From Bacteroidota bacterium (GTDB lineage Bacteria > Bacteroidota > Bacteroidia > Bacteroidales > VadinHA17): a DNA stretch of 6,981 bases. Made by a program: the position numbers and the translations under genes. The stretch spans positions 1-6,981 of the forward strand of contig JADFUQ010000589.1 of the NCBI GenBank assembly GCA_015222065.1, read 5' to 3'. Below the pieces are notes generated by a model. The model ran no database searches, was not told the origin of the DNA, and saw only the letters and a program-made list of their open reading frames with translations. This document shows, in pieces, positions 1-5,359 of the stretch; position 1 is the stretch's first letter, and every line of letters begins with the position of its first letter.

Positions 1-483
1 GGTAAAGAATTATGCAATGCTTTCTCGGAGCTAAACGATCCCATTGACCAGCGTGAGCGGTTTGAGCACCAGTTACAGCTCGGGAAAAAAGGTGACGAAG
101 AGGCTATGATAATGGACGAAGCTTTTCTGAAAGCTGTTGAACTGGGGATGCCTCCAATGGCAGGACTGGGAGTTGGTATTGACAGGTTAGCCATGCTAAT
201 GACAGATTCCAACTCTATCCAGGATGTAATCTTTTTCCCGCAAATGCGTCCCCTGGAAAGTCAAAAGTCAAAAGTCGAAAGTCAAAAGGAAGAGTACACA
301 GAGTTAGGTGTACCCGGGGAATGGATAGAAGGACTTAAACAGTTGGGATATACTACAATTGAAAAGTTAAAGGAGGTTGAAAAGCCGGGTAAGCTGGCTA
401 ATGATTTGAATGGGTATAACAAGAAGAATAAGTTGGGATTGAAGGGATTGAGTCCGGAGGAGGTTGGGGAGTGGATTAATTAA
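1..483 (+). CDS. lysS: Lysyl-tRNA synthetase, class II, C-terminal part (5' end outside window)
   Basis: LysRS charges tRNA-Lys with lysine in the cytoplasm, using ATP. The frame is open from base 1 and gives 160 residues. Residues 1-85 are the end of the class II catalytic core: an ELNDPIDQRERF segment, then motif 3 (GLGVGIDRLAML, residues 55-66, with the ATP-binding Arg62), closing with FFPQMRPL. A low-complexity linker (SQKSKVESQKEE, 87-98) leads to a tail of about 60 residues (99-160) containing LGVPGEWI, LGYTTIEKLKEVEKP and NKKNKLGLKGLSPEEV. From memory, Bacteroidota LysRS are longer than the E. coli enzyme because of such a helical, helix-hairpin-helix-like tail; its job is unknown to me. 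Odd points: the linker is encoded by a 7-bp tandem repeat, and two diverged fragments of the same tail lie downstream near 2650 and 5120. Identity of the core is very secure; only the N-terminal part is missing, because of the window edge. Confidence 0.96.
   Translation, partial: GKELCNAFSELNDPIDQRERFEHQLQLGKKGDEEAMIMDEAFLKAVELGMPPMAGLGVGIDRLAMLMTDSNSIQDVIFFPQMRPLESQKSKVESQKEEYTELGVPGEWIEGLKQLGYTTIEKLKEVEKPGKLANDLNGYNKKNKLGLKGLSPEEVGEWIN
257..288 (+). repeat. 7-bp tandem repeat (AAAGTCA x4) inside lysS
   Basis: Four consecutive heptamers read AAAGTCA, AAAGTCA, AAAGTCG, AAAGTCA, followed by AAAG. Because 7 is not a multiple of 3, each unit is read in a different frame, giving the linker SQKSKVESQK between the LysRS core and tail. 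Loss of one unit would put a TAG at 305-307 in frame; gain of one would put a TAA at 336-338 in frame. Either change would remove the tail and leave the core. Confidence 0.9.
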
Positions 484-486
484 ATT

Positions 487-521
487 AAAAGATAAAAGAC
501 AAAAGTAAAAAGATAAAAGTA
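487..521 (+). repeat. Degenerate 7-bp array after the lysS stop
   Basis: Five A-rich heptamers in register: AAAAGAT, AAAAGAC, AAAAGTA, AAAAGAT, AAAAGTA. They fill the space between the lysS stop (481-483) and its terminator. The period and composition match the coding array at 257-288, so the segment encoding the LysRS tail is bracketed by two arrays of the same style. Function unknown. Confidence 0.8.
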
Positions 522-551
522 AGCCCCTTTTGTAAGATTGGGGCTTTTTTT
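521..551 (+). terminator. Rho-independent terminator of lysS
   Basis: Stem AAGCCCC (521-527) pairs with GGGGCTT (540-546) around a 12-nt loop, followed by a run of T through 551. It lies 38 nt after the lysS stop and points with the gene. Confidence 0.9.
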
Positions 552-604
552 GTCTCATAGTTGTGCCTATTTGTTTCAGTATTAAACTTTTCTTGACTTT
601 GATA

Positions 605-612
605 TAAATTTG
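605..612 (+). promoter_or_regulatory. Possible -7 element for the LRR gene pair
   Basis: TAAATTTG fits the Bacteroidota -7 consensus TAnnTTTG and lies 39 nt upstream of the first LRR start, after the lysS terminator, where a promoter is needed. No convincing TTTG-like -33 element is seen at the usual spacing, so the call is weak. Confidence 0.35.
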
Positions 613-651
613 GAGTAATTTGCAGATAATTCGTTAATCAAAGTCAACCTT

Positions 652-1674
652 ATGATGAAAACACTAATTAAAACATTGTTATTCGTGTTGACTGTGGTTT
701 TATTATGTCAATGTGAAAAGGATGACCCACAAGTTACTATCCCTGATGACAACTTTTTAAATGCACTGATAGAACTGGGGGTTGATACAGATGGAGATGG
801 TTTTATTAGTCCTGCTGAAGCTGAGGTTATAATATCTTTGGATGTTAGTGGTACATGGGACACACCAGGGGAGATAGAAAATTTGAAAGGAATAGAAGCA
901 TTTATTAATTTGGATACTCTTTATTGCAATGATAACCAATTAACCACCTTGGATATCTCGAATAATACTGCCTTAAAAAAGCTGCTCTGTTATGGAAATC
1001 AATTAACCAGTTTAAATGTTTCCAAAAATACTGAATTAACTTGGTTGGGTTGCGCATTTAACAAGTTAACTACGATTGATGTTTCTAATTGTACTGCCTT
1101 ATTAAGATTGTTTTGCCACGGTAACCAATTAACCACTCTGGATGTTTCAAATAATACTGCCTTATGGGCATTGGAGTGCTACCGTAATAATATTCTAAAC
1201 CTTGATGTATCCATTAACACTGCCTTAATTGGCTTGTATTGTCATAAAAACAAATTATCCACCCTGGATATCTCTAATAATATTGCCTTACAGGGGGTTA
1301 TGTGCTGGGAGAACCAACTAACCGCTCTGGATGTTTCTAATAATACTGCCTTACAATTTTTGCATTGCTCGGATAACCAATTAACCACCCTGGATGTTTC
1401 AAATTGTACTGCCTTATATAATATGACTTGTGGCTATAACCAATTAACCACTCTGGATGTTTCTAATAATACTGCCTTACTCAGGTTGGATTGCACAGGA
1501 AACCAATTAACCACCCTGGATCTTTCAAATAATACTGCCTTAAATAGGTTATATTTAATCAATATACCTTCTTTGTTTAAAGTCTGTGTTTGGGAAATGC
1601 CGTTTCCTCCAACTGGAGTTACAGCAGACACAACTGATAGTCCAAATGTATATTTTACAACGGATTGTAATTAG
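652..1674 (+). CDS. Leucine-rich-repeat surface lipoprotein, copy 1
   Basis: This 340-residue exported lipoprotein starts with a signal peptide ending LLCQC, making Cys21 the likely lipidated residue. The next residues, EKDD, resemble the Bacteroidota lipoprotein export signal for surface display. Residues 45-56 (DTDGDGFISPAE) form a canonical EF-hand-type Ca2+-binding loop within an N-terminal cap (about 28-85). From about residue 87 come roughly eleven LRR units of 21 residues, pattern LDVSNNTALxxLxCxxNQLTT, with a Cys at the same place in nearly every unit. A C-terminal cap holds VCVW and ends TTDCN; no type IX secretion tail is seen. LRR proteins usually bind other proteins; the ligand is unknown. 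The downstream gene is a tandem paralogue, 10 bp away. The start could be either of two adjacent ATGs (652 or 655); there is no clear ribosome-binding site, which is normal in this phylum. Confidence 0.9.
   Translation: MMKTLIKTLLFVLTVVLLCQCEKDDPQVTIPDDNFLNALIELGVDTDGDGFISPAEAEVIISLDVSGTWDTPGEIENLKGIEAFINLDTLYCNDNQLTTLDISNNTALKKLLCYGNQLTSLNVSKNTELTWLGCAFNKLTTIDVSNCTALLRLFCHGNQLTTLDVSNNTALWALECYRNNILNLDVSINTALIGLYCHKNKLSTLDISNNIALQGVMCWENQLTALDVSNNTALQFLHCSDNQLTTLDVSNCTALYNMTCGYNQLTTLDVSNNTALLRLDCTGNQLTTLDLSNNTALNRLYLINIPSLFKVCVWEMPFPPTGVTADTTDSPNVYFTTDCN
910..1560 (+). repeat. 63-bp coding repeats of LRR copy 1
   Basis: The 21-residue LRR unit is repeated at DNA level with a 63-bp period. 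Some stretches are identical: 30 nt at 1325-1354 recur at 1451-1480, exactly two units apart. Such identity makes the array prone to unit gain or loss without breaking the frame. Confidence 0.85.
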
Positions 1675-1684
1675 AATTCCAATT

Positions 1685-2500
1685 ATGAATGTTTGGCTCA
1701 AAATACAATTATTTCTGTTGATTGCAGTTCTATTAAGTCAATGTGAAAAGGAGCCATCTGGAGTATCTATCCCTGATAACAATTTCTTACAAGCACTGAT
1801 AGAACTGGGAATTGATACAAATGGTGATGGTTTTATTAGTGAAAATGAGGCGGAGGCAATAACATATTTAGATGTTAATGGAGATAGTATTTCAGATTTG
1901 ACAGGTATTGAAGCATTTATCAATCTGGATACTCTTTTCTGCTATAATAACCAATTAACCAGTTTGGATGTTACTAACAATATTGCTTTAATATACCTGG
2001 ATTTCGGCAGAAACCAAATAACAGCTATAGACGTTACTAATAACACCACATTAGAAAAATTGGCGTGTCATAATAACCAACTAACTACGCTAGATGTTTC
2101 TAATAATATTAATTTAGTATACTTGAGTTGCTCAAGTAACCAATTGTCAAGTTTGAATGTTTCTAATAATACTGCATTAGAAAGTTTTGGGTGCAATAAT
2201 AACCAATTAACCACCTTGGATATTGTAAATAATGTTGCATTAGAATATTTGTATTGCAGTCATAACCAATTGACCAGCTTAGATGTTTCAAATAATTATG
2301 CTTTGAAATTTCTATATTGTCCGTGGAACCTTTTTGCCAGCCTAGATGTTTCTTATAATACTGCTTTACAAAATTTGTTTATAACTGGTATGCCTTCATT
2401 ATATAAAGTTTGTGTTTGGGAAATACCATTCCCTCCAGCTGGAGTTATTGTAGAGGCAACTGGCAGTCCAAATGTTTATTTTACTACGGATTGTAATTAG
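1685..2500 (+). CDS. Leucine-rich-repeat surface lipoprotein, copy 2
   Basis: This 271-residue paralogue of the preceding gene has the same architecture. A signal peptide ends LLSQC (Cys20), followed by EKEP; an EF-hand-like loop DTNGDGFISENE lies at 44-55; a short cap contains the phrase ISDLTGIEAFINLDTL; about eight 21-residue LRR units follow, and the C-terminal cap again has VCVW and ends TTDCN. It has about three fewer repeats than copy 1, and some units lack the Cys (for example YLDFGRN). I chose the ATG at 1685 because it gives a lipoprotein signal peptide directly; the frame is open further upstream into copy 1, but that extension overlaps the neighbour and has no signal sequence. The 10-bp gap suggests co-transcription. 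The sequence around both stop codons is nearly identical, which points to tandem duplication of a whole gene unit. Probable surface adhesion or binding role; ligand unknown. Confidence 0.9.
   Translation: MNVWLKIQLFLLIAVLLSQCEKEPSGVSIPDNNFLQALIELGIDTNGDGFISENEAEAITYLDVNGDSISDLTGIEAFINLDTLFCYNNQLTSLDVTNNIALIYLDFGRNQITAIDVTNNTTLEKLACHNNQLTTLDVSNNINLVYLSCSSNQLSSLNVSNNTALESFGCNNNQLTTLDIVNNVALEYLYCSHNQLTSLDVSNNYALKFLYCPWNLFASLDVSYNTALQNLFITGMPSLYKVCVWEIPFPPAGVIVEATGSPNVYFTTDCN
1925..2394 (+). repeat. 63-bp coding repeats of LRR copy 2
   Basis: About eight units of 63 bp encode the LRR domain, more diverged from each other than in copy 1. The last unit (from LDVSYNTALQ) loses the NQL part and grades into the C-terminal cap, as in copy 1. 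Confidence 0.8.
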
Positions 2501-2547
2501 AATTTGTTAAGTCTCAAGGCTGTCTTTACCGGGCAGTCTTTAAGCAA

Positions 2548-2601
2548 AGTCGGAGTCCGAACCCCCACCCACCTAGCCATCCCTCAGTCGGAGTCCGACT
2601 G
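2548..2601. repeat. Palindromic repeat R1
   Basis: Two near-identical palindromic cores, AGTCGGAGTCCGAA (2548-2561) and CAGTCGGAGTCCGACTG (2585-2601, 8-bp arms around one G), are separated by a C-rich spacer. The second core recurs at 4185-4201 (one change) and 5270-5286 (exact), at the right ends of R2 and R3. R1 lies between the second LRR stop and the lysS-tail fragment. No T-run follows, so it is not a classic terminator. Confidence 0.8.
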
Positions 2602-2609
2602 CCTCTAAC

Positions 2610-2686
2610 CTGAACGGTTATAACAAAAAAACAAACTGGGATTGAAGGGATTGAGTCCGGAGGTTATTGGGGAGTGGCTCAGTTAG
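2610..2686 (+). pseudogene. lysS 3'-tail fragment B (frameshifted)
   Basis: The sequence matches the last 25 codons of lysS (residues 136-160 of the visible part). It reads as LNGYNKK, then, after one missing base in an A-run near 2630, KLGLKGLSPEVIGEWLS and a TAG at 2684-2686. A 27-bp block (2637-2663) is identical to lysS 434-460. There is no start and no catalytic core, so it cannot make an enzyme. It abuts repeat R1 on its left and is followed by a terminator, as the true lysS tail is. Its missing front half resembles the fragment at 5087-5155. It is a relic of a duplicated or displaced lysS end. Confidence 0.85.
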
Positions 2687-2730
2687 ATTAGTTAGTTAGC
2701 CAAAGGGAGTTAACTAAATATTTTCATATG

Positions 2731-2759
2731 AACCCGGGATTTTTGTTCCGGGTTTTTTT
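2731..2759 (+). terminator. Rho-independent terminator after lysS-tail fragment B
   Basis: Stem AACCCGG (2731-2737) pairs with CCGGGTT (2748-2754), loop of 10 nt, then T through 2759. It would stop + strand transcripts from the LRR genes; its position after a lysS-tail copy suggests it came with that fragment. Confidence 0.88.
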
Positions 2760-2809
2760 GTACCTTATTTGTCTTGGTTCATAAAGTGAACAGTAGTTTC
2801 ATAAAATAA

Positions 2810-2840
2810 AAAAGGAAGACAATTATTGTGTCCTCCTTTT
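2810..2840 (-). terminator. Terminator of the DUF4382 gene
   Basis: A 12-bp imperfect stem (2810-2821 with 2829-2840, one A/C mismatch) with a 7-nt loop. Read on the minus strand it follows the DUF4382 stop by about 30 nt and runs into a T-rich tract (positions 2813 down to about 2801). It could work weakly in the other direction too. Confidence 0.75.
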
Positions 2841-2870
2841 AAAATATTGACGCAGAGATATTTATACTCT

Positions 2871-3713
2871 TTATTCCAGCGGAGTTAATATAAAATCTTG
2901 TAGTGTTTGATTTCCCTCAATTACTTCTATATTGGGATAAGTTACCGTATCAAAATCCATTTTAGTTGCATATATTGAATAAGTCCCTGCAGGGATGCCT
3001 ATTAGTGCATAGAAACCTGTTGAATCAGTAATTGTAAATGATATAATAGTATCCTGCTCAATCCACACAGAAGCATCTGATAAATAGTTAGACGATGTAT
3101 CGCTTACTGTCCCTCCAATTCTTCCTGCTGTAGAACTATTCACAGCTCTAATTACTGGTTTAAAATGAAAACCTTCAATACCACCTGAAGAATTAATATT
3201 ACCCAAAGCCACAAATGATTTATTAACATCAAAATCCAATATTAATTCGGCTGTAAGTCCACCCTGAACCTGAATATATGGTTTAATAAATATCTTAATC
3301 CCGGTTTGCGCACCACTTGGAACAGTTAAATCATAAGTTGTTTCATCTTTTAATTTAGCACTGGCTTCGCTTATATATAAACGAATATGATCATACACCC
3401 CTACTGGCACATCAAATTCAGGCAGATCGGCAGTAAAACCATTTCTTAAATCAAGTAAATTATAAGAAATTGGAGTTTCAACTAAAATAATATAAGGATC
3501 ACCCTCATTGGCACTTTTCTCCCTTATCTCAATCTTACTGATAGTTACATTGGCTTCTTCAACCAGGTTAGCAGGAAAAGGATCATCTGTGATTTTAATG
3601 ATCAAATTACCACCACTTTTATCATCATCTTTATTACAACCATTAAAGAAAATGAAAGAAAATGATATCAATAATAGAGTTGATACTATACTTACAAATT
3701 TTGTTGTTTTCAT
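2871..3713 (-). CDS. DUF4382 lipoprotein with carboxypeptidase-regulatory-like domain
   Basis: This 280-residue lipoprotein is built from a signal peptide ending FFNGC, followed by NKDDDK, which again resembles a surface-export signal. A DUF4382 domain occupies roughly residues 35-195: NLIIKITDDPF start, then YNLLDLRNG, LPEFDVPVGVYDHIRLYI, LTVPSGAQTGIKI, ELILDFDVNKSF and FHFKPVIRAV. A C-terminal beta-sandwich of the carboxypeptidase regulatory-like type runs about 198-278 (GRIGGTVSD...DSTGFYALIGIPAGTYSIYATK). Neither domain has a known enzymatic role; such proteins are cell-envelope components of unknown ligand. I chose the ATG at 3711-3713: it gives a proper signal peptide and has AGGAAAG just upstream. 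The longer frame would need a TTG at 3735-3737. It stands alone on the minus strand, converging on the LRR genes. Domain calls are from memory of family motifs, with good confidence. Confidence 0.88.
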   Translation of the reverse strand: MKTTKFVSIVSTLLLISFSFIFFNGCNKDDDKSGGNLIIKITDDPFPANLVEEANVTISKIEIREKSANEGDPYIILVETPISYNLLDLRNGFTADLPEFDVPVGVYDHIRLYISEASAKLKDETTYDLTVPSGAQTGIKIFIKPYIQVQGGLTAELILDFDVNKSFVALGNINSSGGIEGFHFKPVIRAVNSSTAGRIGGTVSDTSSNYLSDASVWIEQDTIISFTITDSTGFYALIGIPAGTYSIYATKMDFDTVTYPNIEVIEGNQTLQDFILTPLE

Positions 3714-3955
3714 TCTTTCCTGTATTAAATTATACAAAATCCATGTTGATTAAACGTATAAATTCATATAAAGGTTGCTTTAAACAAAATATTTCTAACT
3801 TGTAATTCATTGAATTAATCTTTATTAAAGGCTTTATTCATTGTCTTGCCTCTCATATATTCATGGTTTATAACATATTATAAGCCTCTGATTTTCTGAT
3901 CTTATTCCTTTGGTATGTGACAAATGTCCCTTAAATTAACCTAAAGTTTACTACT

Positions 3956-4171
3956 ATGAAAGTACACATTAGGAAAAGACAGATTACATCTAAAGGCTCC
4001 TTAAAACCCCGGTATACCTTATATTTAGACATTTATTATTCGAGAAGGAAGCGAAAAAGAGAATTTTGGGAACTTTACCTTGAACCGAATGACACTAAAG
4101 TCACTAAACTGGAAAGTCGTGCTCCGACCAGTCAAGAAAGCCGGGCAGGCTTCAGTTCGGAGTACGACTAA
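3956..4171 (+). pseudogene. Tyrosine recombinase/integrase, N-terminal fragment ending in repeat R2
   Basis: Residues 1 to about 52 (MKVHIRKRQITSKGS, YTLYLDIYYSRRKRKREFWELYLEPNDTK) look like the arm-DNA-binding domain that opens Bacteroidota tyrosine recombinases: basic beta-strands, LYLDxYY and ELYL. Full-length members are usually about 400 residues with a core-binding domain and an R...HxxR...Y catalytic domain; none of that follows. Instead the frame runs into repeat R2 at about 4115, which encodes the junk ending RAPTSQESRAGFSSEYD and a stop at 4169-4171. The catalytic part is absent from the window, so this is a dead remnant, the best direct sign that an integrative element was once here. 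The 242 bp between it and the DUF4382 start show no clear promoter. A short functional DNA-binding protein cannot be excluded but is unlikely. Confidence 0.7.
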
Positions 4172-4201
4172 GGGGGGCAGTATCCAGTCGGAGTCCGATT
4201 G
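4115..4201. repeat. Hairpin repeat R2
   Basis: A 13-bp stem (4115-4127 with 4157-4169, one G-T wobble) encloses a smaller hairpin AAGCC (4138-4142)/GGCTT (4148-4152). A purine-rich spacer follows, then the palindrome CAGTCGGAGTCCGATTG (4185-4201). R3 at 5154-5286 has the same order of parts and near-identical sequence, but carries an extra 54 bp. R2 truncates the integrase fragment on its left and ends four bases from the stop of the minus-strand gene on its right. Confidence 0.85.
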
Positions 4202-4205
4202 CCTT

Positions 4206-4976
4206 TTACAGCTTTTTATCAACCTTTTTAATATACTTTGGTAATTCTTTATTCAAGTCATCCAGCAATTTATCTGTTGCACTCTCACACATAGGCATTA
4301 ATTTGTCATAATTAAAAATAGGAGCTCCCTGGATTAAAGCAACACCTTTCTTAGAGGTTGCAAACTCCTCCAATTTTAGAACCTTCTTGGATTCCTTATT
4401 AAACAAATCCATATTTATATAAGCCCTGATTCCGCAATTCCCAAGGCCACCCATAGCAACCTTTGGTTCCCAGGCATAATGCATATAGACAAACATCACA
4501 CCATCTACGTCTATATCTTCAAGTATTTTAATCAAATGAGATTCGGTTCTCCAGGATCTCAGCACATTTCCGCCCGTAAGTAGCACATTGTAGCCTTCTA
4601 TAGAAATGAACCTGTCGTTAATAGCATCATTTAGGTTATCTATCGAGTCCTGACTCTCAATGCCATCAAGTCCCTTATATGCTTTGAACATTTCATGATT
4701 TAAGACCTCTTCTTCCGGGATCAACTCAAAAGGGAATTTTTTAACATAATCTTTCATGAATGTTTCATGAAAGTTTTGAAGTATTGGCCTGAGATCAAAC
4801 CTGGGATCATCTTCCCTGGTTTTTTCATATGTACTGGCCCTTGACGTTTCAACTATTTTATCAGCATTAATATACTTGTCTACATAGAAAGTAACTAAAG
4901 CCACTCTTTTCTTCTGACCATAAATTATGGTAGTAGCAAACAAGGCACAAATGAAGATAACGAATACTTTTTTCAT
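4206..4976 (-). CDS. Exported protein of unknown function
   Basis: This 256-residue protein has a clear Sec signal peptide (MKKVFVIFICALFATTIIYG, cleavage probably before Gln21) and no Cys at that site, so it is probably soluble in the periplasm. I do not recognise the family. The mature chain opens KKRVALVTFYVDKYIN, has a charged helical middle (about 60-130), and has the segment VDGVMFVYMHYAWEP followed by AYINMDLFNKESKKVL. The alternation of a short beta-strand, helices and later strands resembles small alpha/beta envelope proteins of the CsgG/LpoB kind, but that is only a fold impression. No catalytic motif is visible. It begins at an ATG about 20 nt after the predicted transcription start of a good Bacteroidota promoter, and its stop lies immediately beside repeat R2, so the original downstream sequence may have been replaced. 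It is transcribed alone. Confidence 0.85.
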   Translation of the reverse strand: MKKVFVIFICALFATTIIYGQKKRVALVTFYVDKYINADKIVETSRASTYEKTREDDPRFDLRPILQNFHETFMKDYVKKFPFELIPEEEVLNHEMFKAYKGLDGIESQDSIDNLNDAINDRFISIEGYNVLLTGGNVLRSWRTESHLIKILEDIDVDGVMFVYMHYAWEPKVAMGGLGNCGIRAYINMDLFNKESKKVLKLEEFATSKKGVALIQGAPIFNYDKLMPMCESATDKLLDDLNKELPKYIKKVDKKL

Positions 4977-5001
4977 GTTTATATGTTTTGATTTGTGTTT
5001 T

Positions 5002-5032
5002 CAAATGTATTAAATATTTTGAAAATTCCAAT
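5002..5032 (-). promoter_or_regulatory. Bacteroidota-type promoter of the exported protein gene
   Basis: On the minus strand ATTG (5032-5029), a 19-nt spacer, and TACATTTG (5009-5002) match the -33 TTTG / -7 TAnnTTTG pattern of the Bacteroidota primary sigma factor, with one change in the -33 element. It lies 25 nt upstream of the ATG, leaving a short leader. Confidence 0.7.
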
Positions 5033-5086
5033 TTTAAATCCTTGTATTTAACCATTAACAATAACCTGGTTATCTGCCTGATAGTT

Positions 5087-5155
5087 TGGACCTGTACTGT
5101 GCTGCAGAAGCTGTGGTATATCACCATCGAGAGGTTGAAAGAGGTGGAAAAGCCG
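5087..5155 (+). pseudogene. lysS tail fragment A (front half)
   Basis: Read in frame it gives WTCTVLQKLWYITIERLK and then EVEKP, matching lysS residues 108-129 (WIEGLKQLGYTTIEKLK, EVEKP). The match stops exactly where repeat R3 begins. The following six lysS residues (GKLAND) are missing, and the rest of the tail resumes in fragment B at 2610. Codons here are richer in G and C (CTG, ACC, ATC, GAG) than in the intact lysS, so this is not a recent copy of it. It has no start codon of its own. Confidence 0.78.
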
Positions 5156-5286
5156 TGCTCCGACCCGTCAAGAAAGCCGGGCAGGCCCTGTGAAATAGTG
5201 GTAGAACCACTGCTGCGAAACAGCATTTCACAGGGCAGGCTTCAGTTCGGGGTACGACTAAGGGAGAACCAGTCGGAGTCCGACTG
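5154..5286. repeat. Hairpin repeat R3 with a 54-bp insert
   Basis: Same plan as R2: outer stem CGTGCTCCGA (5154-5163) pairing with 5247-5256 (two wobbles), the AAGCC...GGCTT inner arms, spacer, and palindrome CAGTCGGAGTCCGACTG (5270-5286). Between the inner arms it carries 54 bp absent from R2. Its left edge coincides with the end of lysS-tail fragment A; its right edge opens into the leader of the sigma operon. Confidence 0.85.
5187..5240. mobile_element. Candidate 54-bp miniature insert folding as a three-way junction
   Basis: Comparison with R2 shows an extra 54 bp, bounded by an 8-bp direct repeat GGGCAGGC (5179-5186 and 5233-5240), as expected from a target duplication. GCCCTGTGAAAT (5185-5196) is the exact reverse complement of 5225-5236. 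Inside lie two adjoining hairpins, AGTGGT-AGA-ACCACT (5197-5211) and GCTG-CGAAA-CAGC (5212-5224), with no unpaired base between the three stems. It encodes nothing. The reverse view, a deletion from R2 between the 8-bp repeats, is also possible. Confidence 0.6.
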
Positions 5287-5359
5287 TAATTCTGATTATT
5301 TTTTTCGAAGTATTATCATTTTACAGATTGAACTGATTGTGACCTCTTTGGAAAACTTT

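Larger units (their letters stand above)
2501..2870. other. 370-bp stretch without an intact gene
   Basis: Holds R1, lysS-tail fragment B, and two terminators facing each other. Just before R1 there is an imperfect direct repeat GGC(T/A)GTCTTT (2519-2528 and 2532-2541). Nothing else is recognisable. Confidence 0.7.
3714..4205. other. 492-bp stretch without an intact gene
   Basis: Starts with about 240 bp of AT-rich upstream DNA of the DUF4382 gene, in which no full TAnnTTTG promoter is seen on either strand, then the integrase fragment and R2. Confidence 0.6.

Noticed and set aside
1586..1684. Longer N-terminus for LRR copy 2
   Set aside because: The frame is open, but it overlaps the end of copy 1, encodes no signal peptide, and would bury the lipoprotein signal that starts at 1685.
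910..2394. Regular repeats that could be taken for a CRISPR array
   Set aside because: The 63-bp period is an open LRR coding frame with conserved residues; there are no unique spacers between constant repeats.
4185..4201. Palindromic cores as rho-independent terminators
   Set aside because: None of the three copies is followed by a T-run on either strand, and the arms are only about 8 bp.
4025..4222. Reading frame of 65 codons on the minus strand across R2
   Set aside because: It is the reverse side of the integrase fragment and the hairpin repeat, and overlaps the end of the exported-protein gene.
5185..5236. The three-stem structure as a tRNA or tRNA-like gene
   Set aside because: Only 52 nt, two internal arms, no anticodon arm of the right size and no T-loop sequence.
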